Positions 1 through 7,916 of a DNA stretch of 60,334 nt are shown here, in pieces; position 1 is the first letter of the stretch; each line of letters begins with the position of its first letter. This DNA is from Veillonellaceae bacterium (GTDB lineage Bacteria > Bacillota > Negativicutes > JAAYSF01). The stretch spans positions 1 through 60,334 of the forward strand of contig JAAYSF010000042.1 of assembly GCA_012523975.1 (NCBI GenBank), given 5' to 3'. A program made the translations under genes and the position numbers. The notes below the pieces were generated by a model. It saw only the letters and a list, made by a program, of their open reading frames with translations, ran no database searches and had not been told where the DNA came from.

Positions 1-110
1 CAATGTTTCCCACGGTTCTGTTTCCCTAGACAATGTTATCCTCGTACCTGCTATCCTCGTTAAACTGTAGTTGTTAGTTGTTCCAATAATCAATCTTAGG
101 CTTAATGAAA

Positions 111-141
111 AAAGGGTGCAGGGAATGAACCTGCACCCTTT
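111..141 (-). terminator. Rho-independent terminator of the MFS gene
   Basis: A 12-bp perfect inverted repeat (arms 111-122 and 130-141, loop of 7) is followed on the minus strand by a run of T residues. It lies just beyond the stop of the leftward MFS gene. The first 110 bases of the window hold no gene that I can support. Confidence 0.9.
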
Positions 142-185
142 ATCTAACAAAGTAGCGATATACAAGCTGTTGTACACTGCGAAAT

Positions 186-1499
186 TTAATATTTCTGAAC
201 TGAAAGAATCAGCATGCAAACTGCGGCAACTAAGCCCAGTCCCACTAAGAACATTAGACCGCCGACATAGCTTCCGGTAACGCTGATAAAGAAACCGATC
301 AAGACAGGAGAGAAGGCTGATCCGCCGTTTGATATACCGTTCATCATTCCGGCTCCGGCACCGATGGCTTTGCCGGGAACAATCTGCTGCAGCAGGGTCC
401 ACACTGACGGAAGGCCAATGCCGATTGAAGCAATGCCTAGGGATATTAGAATAGCCGCAGTAGTATTATCCGGGGCATGAGCGCCAAAGTATATTCCGGC
501 AGCGGCGCCCAACATAGAGATGGCGCATAAGGGGGCGCGGCGGCCAATTTTATCTGAAAGATAGCCAAAGATTACAACGCTGGCGACACCTAACACGTAT
601 GGAAGTGATGACCAGGCTCCCATCGCAACCCAGGAGAAGCCTCGGGCGACTTTGAGATAAGAGGGAAGCCAAGCCATTGTTCCCCAGAATATCGAGGCGA
701 GACAGAAATAGAAGATAGTTATCAGCCAGAAACGATAGTTAAAAATAAAGACCTTCATGTTTTCCCAGAGTGTAGTGTTTTTAGTCTGGGCTTCGGCTTC
801 TTTTTCAGCCCGCTGACCTTCCTCAATAAGATTGAGTTCGGCTAGGTTAACCCGCTTGTGCTGTCGGGGATAATCCGTTGTCCAGAACCATAACAAGATG
901 AGCGGTAGCAATCCTAGGACAACTAATATAAAGAAACTCGCCCGCCAGCCAAAATCCTGAACAATCCAGGTAAAGAAGGGCATTGCAATAGCAGGGCCTA
1001 CCATTAGGCCGATTATCCAAACTGCATTAGCCTTGCCTCGTTCATGCGGAGGAAACCAATTTTTAACATAACTGCTTTGCATCGGCCAATGCATACCTTC
1101 ACCCAGGCCAAGAATTACCCGTGCTACAAGCATTGTCGAGAAAGACATTGCAAATCCGCCGATTAATAGTGATACTCCCCACAAAACTATGGATAAAGAC
1201 ATGGCTTTTCGCGGTCCTAATATATCACCTAACGGACTTAATAAAACATTAGAAAAGCCGTAAGCAATCAAAAACAATGTCATTAGCATTCCCATTTGAA
1301 CCGGTTGCCCTTTAATGCCCATTTCAGTCAGAAAGGCATTGTCGGCGGCTAGGACTGACACGTTTACCCGATCAAGATAAGCTACGAGAAGGGTAATTAA
1401 TAGTATAAAGACAAGAATATACCTTTGATTAGTGGGTTTCGTTTCAGTATCCAGCATTGGCCCGCCTGTTTTAGCTACCCCGGCATTAGCATTCTCCAT
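186..1499 (-). CDS. MFS transporter, anion:cation symporter (ACS)-like
   Basis: A 437-residue inner-membrane carrier of the major facilitator superfamily with about 12 hydrophobic helices. The first helix carries the family's D-R-V-N-V motif (AYLDRVNVS), and the loop after helix 2 has the G-D-x-L-G-x-R-K pattern (LGDILGPRKA). Both are typical of the ACS/NarK-like group that takes up organic anions such as hexuronates, glucarate or phthalate. A long charged central loop around residues 215-245 separates the two six-helix halves. The ATG is preceded by AAGGGGG at good spacing, so the full N-terminal extension is kept; Met15 is a weaker alternative. It stands alone between two terminators. The substrate cannot be read from sequence. 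Confidence 0.85.
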   Translation of the reverse strand: MENANAGVAKTGGPMLDTETKPTNQRYILVFILLITLLVAYLDRVNVSVLAADNAFLTEMGIKGQPVQMGMLMTLFLIAYGFSNVLLSPLGDILGPRKAMSLSIVLWGVSLLIGGFAMSFSTMLVARVILGLGEGMHWPMQSSYVKNWFPPHERGKANAVWIIGLMVGPAIAMPFFTWIVQDFGWRASFFILVVLGLLPLILLWFWTTDYPRQHKRVNLAELNLIEEGQRAEKEAEAQTKNTTLWENMKVFIFNYRFWLITIFYFCLASIFWGTMAWLPSYLKVARGFSWVAMGAWSSLPYVLGVASVVIFGYLSDKIGRRAPLCAISMLGAAAGIYFGAHAPDNTTAAILISLGIASIGIGLPSVWTLLQQIVPGKAIGAGAGMMNGISNGGSAFSPVLIGFFISVTGSYVGGLMFLVGLGLVAAVCMLILSVQKY

Positions 1500-1707
1500 C
1501 GTGATCCCCCTTTACAATAATACCTGTATGGTTAAAGATTATTTCGTTACAATTGCAGAATCACCTCCTTGGGTATAAATATTTTAATACAAAAGTTTAT
1601 TAAGAGAGGATAAAAATAATTACAAGGAAATAAGTACACGAATTAGTGCGGTTATGTACGCAGTACGAATACAAACGATGAAATAATAATGTTAAAATGT
1701 TAGAAAG

Positions 1708-1746
1708 CAAAAGGCTGCAATATCTTATAGATATTGCAGCCTTTTG
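1708..1746 (-). terminator. Terminator downstream of RNase J
   Basis: An 18-bp inverted repeat (1708-1725 / 1729-1746) with a 3-nt loop. On the minus strand it is followed by TTTTGCTTTC, directly after the RNase J stop. The gap to the MFS start (1500-1707) must hold the MFS promoter. It also contains a strong SD-like AAGGAGGTGATT around 1560-1575 on the minus strand that is not followed by a convincing gene. Confidence 0.85.
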
Positions 1747-1807
1747 TTAAGGGGTTTAAACATGTTTAGTATTATTGCTGAGTCATTTCTAAAATGCTGT
1801 TTGGATG

Positions 1808-3469
1808 TTAAACTTCCATGATTATTGGCAGAATCATTGGCCGGCGACCGGTTTTTTCGTAAAGATACTTGCCCAAGGCTTCGCGGATTTGAGTCTTTAT
1901 GGTAGCCCAATCAGTAATTTTACCGTTCTCGAATTTCTCTAAGGCCTGTTTTACTCGACCCTGAGCTTCATTCATTAGAGTCTCGGATTCTCTAATATAG
2001 ACAAAGCCTCTTGATACCAAATCAGGCCCGGCAAGGACATGGCCGCGTTGCTTGTCAAGTGTAACCACGACAATTAAAACGCCTTCTTTAGAGAGCTGTT
2101 GCCGGTCTCTAATAACAATGTTGCCGACATCGCCGACGCCAAGACCGTCAACAAAGACGCGTCCGGCAGTCACCTTGCCGGCAACCCGGCCAGTCTCAGC
2201 TGTGAATTCAAAGACGTTGCCGTTTTCACCGATGAAGATATTCTCGCGCGGGATACCCAATGTTTCGGCAATTCTCCCATGCTGCTTAAGCATCCGGTAT
2301 TCGCCATGGACGGGGATAAAGAATTTAGGACGTACCAGATTGAGAATGAGCTTGACCTCCTCCTTGCTGGCATGACCTGATACATGGATACCTGAGGATT
2401 TTTCATACACGACATGGGCGCCTAGTCTAAGCAGACTGTCAATAGTCCTTCCGACCGACTTTTCATTGCCGGGAATAGGGGTGGCTGAAATTACCACTGT
2501 ATCTTCAGGGTAGATAGCTACAGTTCGATGGTTGCTTGTTGCCATCCGGCTGAGGCCCGACATGGGCTCACCTTGGCTGCCGGTTGTGAGAATCAGTAGT
2601 CTATTACTAGGATAACGATTGATTTCCTCAGCATCAATGAGCGTCCCTTCCGGAACATCCAGGTAGCCTAAGTCCATTGCAATGGAAACGACATTTATCA
2701 TACTGCGGCCAAAGATGGCGACTTTGCGGCCATATTTAACGGCTGAATTAATAGCTTGCTGGACGCGCAGCACATTTGAGGCAAAAGTCGCCATTATAAT
2801 CCGGCCTTTAGCAGCCCGGAATGCATCATCTAAGGCGACTCCGACCGTTCTTTCCGACTCGGTAAATCCCGGACGTTCCGCGTTGGTGCTGTCAGAAAGC
2901 AGTACTAGTACGCCTTGGTCGCCAAGCTCGGCAAACTTATGAATATCAATCATTTTGCCGTCTACCGGGGTCTGATCAATTTTAAAATCGCCGGTGTGAA
3001 TAACGGTTCCTACCGGGGTTTTAAAATAAATAGCCATTGCGTCAGGGATGGAGTGGCTCACCCTAATGAACCCGACCTTCAGATTCCCAATATCAATTTG
3101 GTCGCCAGGATTTACCGGTATCAGTTCGTAGTTAGCGACATTGTTTTCTTTAAGCCGGCTTTCGACTAAGCCTAATGACAGTCGAGCTCCGTAGACCGGG
3201 ACATTAATTTTCTTTAACAGATATGACAAGGAGCCGATATGATCCTCGTGGCCGTGGGTCAATACTACGGCGCGTACTTTGTCCATATTTTCGAGAAGAT
3301 ATGTAATGTCGGGAATAACTAGGTCAATGCCTAGCAGGTCGTCTTCAGGGAAGGCAAGACCTGCGTCGAGGACGATAATGTCGTCGCCGTAACGAAACAC
3401 AGTCATGTTCTTGCCGATTTCTCCTAAACCGCCGAGCGGAATAATTTGCAGTTTGTCTTTTTGGTCCAT
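1808..3469 (-). CDS. rnj: Ribonuclease J
   Basis: A 553-residue RNase J of the metallo-beta-lactamase/beta-CASP family. This enzyme does 5'-3' exo- and endonucleolytic mRNA decay and rRNA maturation in Bacillota. The zinc motif HGHEDHIG is near residue 75, followed by the beta-CASP domain and the C-terminal domain ending in GRRPMILPIIMEV. The usual family length is about 555 residues. I place the start at the ATG at 3469 (MDQKDKLQIIPLGG), which has AAAGGAG seven bases upstream. A longer open frame reaches to 3583, but its extra residues look non-coding. It is monocistronic, with a terminator on each side. B. subtilis has two paralogues (J1/J2); which one this corresponds to cannot be told here. 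Confidence 0.96.
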   Translation of the reverse strand: MDQKDKLQIIPLGGLGEIGKNMTVFRYGDDIIVLDAGLAFPEDDLLGIDLVIPDITYLLENMDKVRAVVLTHGHEDHIGSLSYLLKKINVPVYGARLSLGLVESRLKENNVANYELIPVNPGDQIDIGNLKVGFIRVSHSIPDAMAIYFKTPVGTVIHTGDFKIDQTPVDGKMIDIHKFAELGDQGVLVLLSDSTNAERPGFTESERTVGVALDDAFRAAKGRIIMATFASNVLRVQQAINSAVKYGRKVAIFGRSMINVVSIAMDLGYLDVPEGTLIDAEEINRYPSNRLLILTTGSQGEPMSGLSRMATSNHRTVAIYPEDTVVISATPIPGNEKSVGRTIDSLLRLGAHVVYEKSSGIHVSGHASKEEVKLILNLVRPKFFIPVHGEYRMLKQHGRIAETLGIPRENIFIGENGNVFEFTAETGRVAGKVTAGRVFVDGLGVGDVGNIVIRDRQQLSKEGVLIVVVTLDKQRGHVLAGPDLVSRGFVYIRESETLMNEAQGRVKQALEKFENGKITDWATIKTQIREALGKYLYEKTGRRPMILPIIMEV

Positions 3470-3615
3470 AAATGATCTCCTTTGGTTGGGTACTTTTATA
3501 TATACCTCTATTATGCCAGAAAAAGCCTTGATAAAACACGTTTTTCTGGCAAACAGGCCGTATTTCCGGGAAATATTTTGCAAATCTATCCAATTTACCG
3601 CTTAAAAGCAAAATT

Positions 3616-3681
3616 GCCGCCTTGCTATCGTTCGCATGACAATAGGAGGGAGTTGTCATGCGAACGATGGAAGCAGGCGGC
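3616..3681. repeat. Long imperfect inverted repeat between opuC operon and RNase J
   Basis: Arms of about 26-29 bases (GCCGCC... at 3616 pairing with ...GGCGGC at 3681) enclose a perfect 16-bp core (3627-3642 / 3653-3668) and a 10-nt loop. On the minus strand the stem is followed by AATTTTGCTTTT, so it can serve as the opuC operon terminator. Its length and near-symmetry are more than termination needs, and it resembles a small dispersed palindromic element. Confidence 0.75.
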
Positions 3682-3699
3682 TATCTCAGCTATTAAATT

Positions 3700-4593
3700 C
3701 TAAATAAGACCTTGAGATTTAAGCCATTCGCGGGCTACTTGTTGGGGATCCTGTTTTTCAAGGTCAACCTTTGCATTTAGGGTAGACATCTGTTTGTCAT
3801 CCAGTTTGCCGGCCAGCAGGTTGAGGACCTCGGCCAGTTCAGGATGTTTCTTGAGGGTATCCTCGCGGACGATTGGAGCAGCATAATATGGCGGGAAAAA
3901 GTTCTTGTCATCTTTCAGCACTTTAAGATTAAAGGCTGGTATGCGGCCGTCGGTTGCGAAAGCATCAATTACGTCTACTTTGCCATCGCGACAGGCGGCA
4001 TAAGTCAGACCAGGGTCCATGCCTTTGGCTGTACCGAAGTTTAAGCCATAGACCTTTTTGACACCTCTATAGCCGTCATCGCGCTCTAAAAATTCGTGGG
4101 TAACGCCGAGGGTAAGGCTAGATTGATGTTCAAGCAAGTCGCTGATTTTTTCCAGACCCAATTGCTTGGCTTGGTCGGCTCTGACTGAAAGCGTATATGT
4201 GTTGTTAAAACCCAAAGGCTTTAGCCAGACAATCTGCTTTTTGTCTTTGTACATTTGCTTTACTTTTTGATAGGCGGCTTCAGGATCGTTAATTACCTTC
4301 TCACCTAGGATATGCATGAGCCCTGTCCCGGTGTATTCAGCATAGAGATCAAGATCGCCGCGCTCGAGCGCCTGGGCTACAACGTTGGTTCCACCAAGAT
4401 ATGGCTTCACTTCGACTTTAAGATTTGTTTTAGCCTCGATTAAATCCCGCATTATATAGACGAGAATATCTTGTTCAGTGAAGTTCTTACCGCCGATTAC
4501 GATTTTATCAGAGTTTACTGAGGCGGTACTTGAGCAGCCTACTAACGACAAACTCAGGACAAGTATCATTACCAACAAAATAATTTTTTTCAA
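3700..4593 (-). CDS. opuCC: Quaternary-amine/glycine-betaine ABC transporter substrate-binding lipoprotein
   Basis: A periplasmic or extracellular binding lipoprotein of the OpuAC/OsmF family, feeding compatible solutes (betaine, choline, carnitine) to the transporter encoded upstream. It has a signal peptide with lipobox LVGC near residue 20. The mature part starts with the family pattern IVIGGKNFTEQ and contains DLYAEYTGTG, which is characteristic of the type II binding fold. About 298 residues is normal length. Two in-frame TTG codons compete as start. The one at 4593 is better spaced from AAAGGGTG than the one at 4599, which would sit almost on the SD. It is the last gene of the three-gene operon. 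Confidence 0.9.
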   Translation of the reverse strand: MKKIILLVMILVLSLSLVGCSSTASVNSDKIVIGGKNFTEQDILVYIMRDLIEAKTNLKVEVKPYLGGTNVVAQALERGDLDLYAEYTGTGLMHILGEKVINDPEAAYQKVKQMYKDKKQIVWLKPLGFNNTYTLSVRADQAKQLGLEKISDLLEHQSSLTLGVTHEFLERDDGYRGVKKVYGLNFGTAKGMDPGLTYAACRDGKVDVIDAFATDGRIPAFNLKVLKDDKNFFPPYYAAPIVREDTLKKHPELAEVLNLLAGKLDDKQMSTLNAKVDLEKQDPQQVAREWLKSQGLI

Positions 4594-4599
4594 ATACAA

Positions 4600-5250
4600 T
4601 CACCCTTTCATAGTACTTAAGCCTTTCGGCTGAGCGCTGGTTTCCATTCTCTTGAGGGCAAAATCAAAAGCTAAGGCCAAAACTGCCGCCGGGATGGCAC
4701 CAGCTAAAATCAATTCTTGATTTGCCATTGAAATACCGCGGAATATCAAATCGCCCAACCCGCCAGCACCAATGAGCGCAGCCAAGGTAGCAACGCCAAC
4801 AAGCAGAACGGTAGCGGTACGAATCCCCGCCATTATTACCGACAGGGCTAATGGCAGTTCGACCATAAACAAGACCTGAAATGAAGTCATTCCCATACCG
4901 ACCCCGGCTTCGGTAGCGGCCGGGTTAACCCCGAGAATACCGGTATAGGTGTTGCGCAAAATGGGAAGCAAGCCATAGATTGTCAGAGCAATGACGGCCG
5001 GAGTAAAGCCGATGCCAAAGAGCGGTATCATTAATCCCAGCAGTGCAAGACTTGGGATCGTTTGGAAAACTGCGGCAATGCCGATAATAGGCTCAGCCCA
5101 TTTTTGCTTGCGGGTGAGAATAACCCCGACCGGAATAGCAATCAAGATTGCGAGAGCAAGTGAAATAGCTGTTAGTTCAATATGTTGGATTGATGCAGCA
5201 AGGATATCATCAGAACGGTCCTGCCAAATTTCAACTATTGTTTTTAACAT
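4600..5250 (-). CDS. opuCB: Glycine-betaine/quaternary-amine ABC transporter permease
   Basis: A 216-residue inner-membrane permease with five or six hydrophobic helices and the binding-protein-dependent transport signature (EAGVGMGMTSFQVLFMVELP), which contacts the ATPase. Its start overlaps the ATPase stop by seven bases (ATGTTAA), so the two are probably translationally coupled. Classical opuC operons carry two permease genes (CB and CD) flanking the binding-protein gene. Only one is present here, so the transporter probably uses a permease homodimer. Confidence 0.92.
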   Translation of the reverse strand: MLKTIVEIWQDRSDDILAASIQHIELTAISLALAILIAIPVGVILTRKQKWAEPIIGIAAVFQTIPSLALLGLMIPLFGIGFTPAVIALTIYGLLPILRNTYTGILGVNPAATEAGVGMGMTSFQVLFMVELPLALSVIMAGIRTATVLLVGVATLAALIGAGGLGDLIFRGISMANQELILAGAIPAAVLALAFDFALKRMETSAQPKGLSTMKG

Positions 5251-6392
5251 GCTGCATTAACACCTCCGGCTCGTCGCTGTTTGGTGCTAAAGTTTTTGGC
5301 CATAACGTCTACTAAGCTGGCTCTTGTTATTACCCCGAGGAGTTCTCTGTCGCGATTAACTACCGGCAAGTAAGCTACCCGATGTTTGCTGATAAGATAA
5401 ATGGCGTCATTTAATGTTTGGGTATTAAGTAGCGTGGGGAAATCGCGACGCATAATATCTTCAAGAATCAAATGCTCTTCATTAAAGGAACTTTGAATTT
5501 CCCATACGCCAACAATACCTAGCAGCTTTTCGTCCTGATTAACGACTAACAAAGTATCAACCTTCTGCTTCCGCATCGTATTGATGCTTTCTGCCAGGCC
5601 CCGGTTAGGTCTTGCCGTTACCGGTTTAATCATCAAATCTTCAATTGTAGGAAGTGTTTCCACCTGACCAATGCGGTTGGCGCCGATAAAACTGCGGACA
5701 AAATCGTTGGCAGGATGGCGCAGTATTTGTTCAGGGGTATCGAATTGAATAACTTGACCGCTCTTCATTATGCAGATGCGATCAGCAATTTTAATGGCCT
5801 CGTCAATATCATGGGTAACAAAAACAACTGTTTTTTGAAGCTTTTGTTGTAAGTTGAGTAGTTCATCCTGCAATTGTTCCCGGCTAATCGGGTCTAAGGC
5901 GCTGAACGGTTCGTCCATTAAAATGATGGGTGGATCAGCAGCTAATGCTCTTATGACCCCAACCCGCTGTTGCTGACCGCCGCTCAGTTCAAGCGGGTAA
6001 CGGTCGCGATAGACATCCGGGTCGAGGCCGACCATTGCCAGCAATTCATCGACGCGCTGGAGATAAACTTGTTTATCCCATTTTTTTAGTTTTGGGACAA
6101 TAGCGATGTTATCGGCAATAGTCATGTGCGGTAGCAGGCCTACATGTTGAATAACATAACCGATATTGCGGCGTAGCTCAATCGGGTCCTGTTCGAGAAC
6201 GTTTTTCCCGTTGATGTAGATGGCGCCGTGCGTTGGTTCGATTAAGCGATTAATCATTTTGAGCGTTGTCGTCTTGCCCGACCCGCTCGGGCCAATCAAA
6301 GCCACAATTTCACCTTGTTTAATATCAAGATTGATGTTATCTACGGCACGAAAATCACCATATATCTTTGACAAATTATCGAAAGAAATCAT
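5244..6392 (-). CDS. opuCA: Glycine-betaine/quaternary-amine ABC transporter ATPase with CBS pair
   Basis: A 382-residue cytoplasmic ATPase energising compatible-solute uptake. It has Walker A GPSGSGKTT (about residue 35), signature LSGGQQQR, Walker B IILMDEPFSALD and the switch His in VTHD. The C-terminal third (from about residue 255) is a tandem CBS domain, as in OpuCA. Such domains sense ionic strength or, in several Bacillota, bind c-di-AMP and shut the transporter. The start is the ATG at 6392 behind AGGAGGAG; an upstream in-frame TTG would overlap the SD. It is the first gene of the operon, driven from a promoter around 6483-6512 that carries an operator-like inverted repeat. Confidence 0.95.
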   Translation of the reverse strand: MISFDNLSKIYGDFRAVDNINLDIKQGEIVALIGPSGSGKTTTLKMINRLIEPTHGAIYINGKNVLEQDPIELRRNIGYVIQHVGLLPHMTIADNIAIVPKLKKWDKQVYLQRVDELLAMVGLDPDVYRDRYPLELSGGQQQRVGVIRALAADPPIILMDEPFSALDPISREQLQDELLNLQQKLQKTVVFVTHDIDEAIKIADRICIMKSGQVIQFDTPEQILRHPANDFVRSFIGANRIGQVETLPTIEDLMIKPVTARPNRGLAESINTMRKQKVDTLLVVNQDEKLLGIVGVWEIQSSFNEEHLILEDIMRRDFPTLLNTQTLNDAIYLISKHRVAYLPVVNRDRELLGVITRASLVDVMAKNFSTKQRRAGGVNAAC

Positions 6393-6465
6393 CAAACTCC
6401 TCCTTCTTATATAGCTAAATCCCTTAATAGGACAGGAATCAAATGGGATGTAATGAAAATGTTAA

Positions 6466-6512
6466 CTAACAACCCTAGGTATATTATAAGGTTGTTAGGA
6501 TATAATTGTAAA
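6466..6512 (-). promoter_or_regulatory. opuC operon promoter with operator-like inverted repeat
   Basis: On the minus strand a TTTACA -35 (6507-6512), an 18-nt spacer and a perfect TATAAT -10 (6483-6488) precede opuCA. The -10 box lies between the arms of a perfect 9-bp inverted repeat, CTAACAACC (6466-6474) and GGTTGTTAG (6490-6498). A protein bound there would block RNA polymerase. The obvious candidate is the GntR-RCK_C regulator encoded just upstream; that link is inference. Confidence 0.7.
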
Positions 6513-6550
6513 TGTAAATTTTTGGTAATGCCTCTTGACAAGTACAAAAA

Positions 6551-6593
6551 AAGATGCCCTGAGAGTAGGAATTTACTACTCTCAGGGCATCTT
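6551..6593 (-). terminator. Terminator of the BusR-like regulator gene
   Basis: A perfect 18-bp stem (6551-6568 / 6576-6593) is followed by seven T residues on the minus strand. It insulates the regulator gene from the opuC operon, so the two are separate transcription units. Confidence 0.92.
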
Positions 6594-6603
6594 GAAATTT
6601 TTT

Positions 6604-7254
6604 TTAGCCGAAGCTTAAATCTTTCTCTGCAGTTTCATTGGATTTGTTCAAAAAACTGGTCATTTGCTGAAGGACATCATCTTTGCCGACGACAACAATA
6701 CGATCATTAGCTTGAATAGCTGCCAGCGGCCCCGGCGATATAATTATTTCCGTCCCGCGGCGTATAGCCACCACTGTCGCGCCGGTATGCTGCCACAGCT
6801 TGAGCTGAGCAATTGTTTTACCTACAACATGCGAATTCTCGGGGGCTTTAACTTCAATCGGATTATAGGGGGTAAGGTTTTTAAGTCGATCGGAATAACC
6901 AATAATATCATTTATAATCTGCTCAAACCGTCGGTCGGTTGCCTGCTTTTCAGCTAGCAGGACCTCAAGTTCTTGTTTCAAAGAGTATACTGATTGCATG
7001 CTTTTATGATGCTCAATAAAGTGATAAGCTTCGGCAACTGATATTACTACTACTTCTTTTCCCTGCGAAACTGAAACCACATTAGCATCCTTTAGTAGGC
7101 TGACAGCCTTACGAATGGTTTCAGATGAGACATTATAATGACTGGCTAATAGTGTTCGCCCAGAAACCTTGGTGCCGACAGGAAACTCATCATTAATTAT
7201 TCTTTGTGCAATATCTAAGGCGATAGAATGGTACATGGACATATTGACGCTCAT
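6604..7254 (-). CDS. busR: GntR-type regulator with RCK_C domain, BusR-like
   Basis: A 216-residue regulator. The N-terminal winged helix-turn-helix of the GntR class (about residues 8-75, with ASHYNVSSETIRKAVSLL as recognition region) is followed by a helical linker of about 50 residues. A C-terminal RCK_C/TrkA-C domain (about residues 125-205, VVGKTIAQLKLWQHTGATVV... to NDRIVVVGK) completes it. This architecture is that of BusR, the c-di-AMP-dependent repressor of the betaine transporter busAB in lactococci and streptococci. Here it sits directly upstream of an opuC-type transporter, which supports the same role. The start is the ATG at 7254 with GGAGG at seven bases. Ligand binding is inferred, not shown. 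Confidence 0.85.
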   Translation of the reverse strand: MSVNMSMYHSIALDIAQRIINDEFPVGTKVSGRTLLASHYNVSSETIRKAVSLLKDANVVSVSQGKEVVVISVAEAYHFIEHHKSMQSVYSLKQELEVLLAEKQATDRRFEQIINDIIGYSDRLKNLTPYNPIEVKAPENSHVVGKTIAQLKLWQHTGATVVAIRRGTEIIISPGPLAAIQANDRIVVVGKDDVLQQMTSFLNKSNETAEKDLSFG

Positions 7255-7391
7255 CAATCTCCCTCCGCAGACTTTATTTCGAGGTGCGTAACTTTTCTCC
7301 TGCTTAACAAAGGATTAGGACAAAATTTAGCTGATTTAAGCCATTTCTATCGCTCAGTTCAAGTCATTATTGAGTAGGCGTATAACTCAAG

Positions 7392-7865
7392 CTAGACGGC
7401 AAAACCAATCGGGTTGGAAGTTGATTTGATAAAACCGTCTCTTTGATAGTAGTTTTTGATACTGTCATAAATATAGTCAAAGGCGGGGATAAAATCTTCT
7501 TTAGCGCTTATCTCAAATTCTTTTCGGCTTAACCCAACTTTCACAAGGAAGTAATCAGAAGCTTTTTTAATTCGTAGAGCTGCTAAGACAACATCCTGCT
7601 CACCTGAATTTTTAAGCGTAAGTGAAAAACACAAAGAATAATAGCCGTCAGGGCTGTGGAGCAGAGCTTTTTTGAGGTCGCAGCCTTGTTTGATATCGAG
7701 CATATCCTGAGGGGCATAAAATTTTATTGTATCATCAGGGCAGTCTAAATACTCTTTCAAACCGGTAAAAAATTCATCGGTAAATGTGTAACAGTAATCG
7801 GCATATTGGTTAAAACGAGCCGATGCCTGTTGATATTCGGCGCATAAATCATCATACTTAGACAT
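7392..7865 (-). CDS. Conserved protein of unknown function
   Basis: A 157-residue soluble protein that I do not recognise. It has no signal peptide or membrane helix, is rich in Tyr, Phe and Asp, and has a predicted helical N-terminus followed by a mixed alpha/beta part (residues 75-125 contain alternating strands such as YYSLCFSLTLKN). The start at 7865 (MSKYDD) has a perfect AAGGAGG upstream; a longer frame to 7895 would run through that SD. It follows the phosphoribosyltransferase gene by 51 bases in the same direction and is probably co-transcribed. Its SD lies in the 3' arm of a stable hairpin. Confidence 0.75.
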   Translation of the reverse strand: MSKYDDLCAEYQQASARFNQYADYCYTFTDEFFTGLKEYLDCPDDTIKFYAPQDMLDIKQGCDLKKALLHSPDGYYSLCFSLTLKNSGEQDVVLAALRIKKASDYFLVKVGLSRKEFEISAKEDFIPAFDYIYDSIKNYYQRDGFIKSTSNPIGFAV

Positions 7866-7871
7866 TTTGGT

Positions 7872-7913
7872 CCCTCCTTGGCTGTTATACTTCACTCTAT
7901 GCAGCCAAGGGGG
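7872..7913 (-). promoter_or_regulatory. Intercistronic hairpin sequestering an SD
   Basis: On the minus strand CCCCCTTGGCTG (7902-7913) pairs with CAGCCAAGGAGGG (7872-7884), with one mismatch, across a 17-nt loop. The AAGGAGG of the 3' arm is the ribosome binding site of the 157-residue protein gene, so folding should limit its translation. There is no T-tract, so it is not an ordinary terminator. Confidence 0.6.
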
Positions 7914-7916
7914 TGT

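Noticed and set aside
60-110. Small repeated ATCCTCGT motifs at the left edge of the window
   Set aside because: Two short copies only; no gene or structure associated.
1555-1580. AAGGAGGTGATT on the minus strand as the ribosome binding site of a leader gene before the MFS gene
   Set aside because: No start codon with a meaningful frame follows; only a few codons to a stop.
2052-3169. Long open frames on the plus strand inside the RNase J gene
   Set aside because: They lie opposite a highly conserved gene, have no SD and no recognisable protein pattern; antisense shadows.
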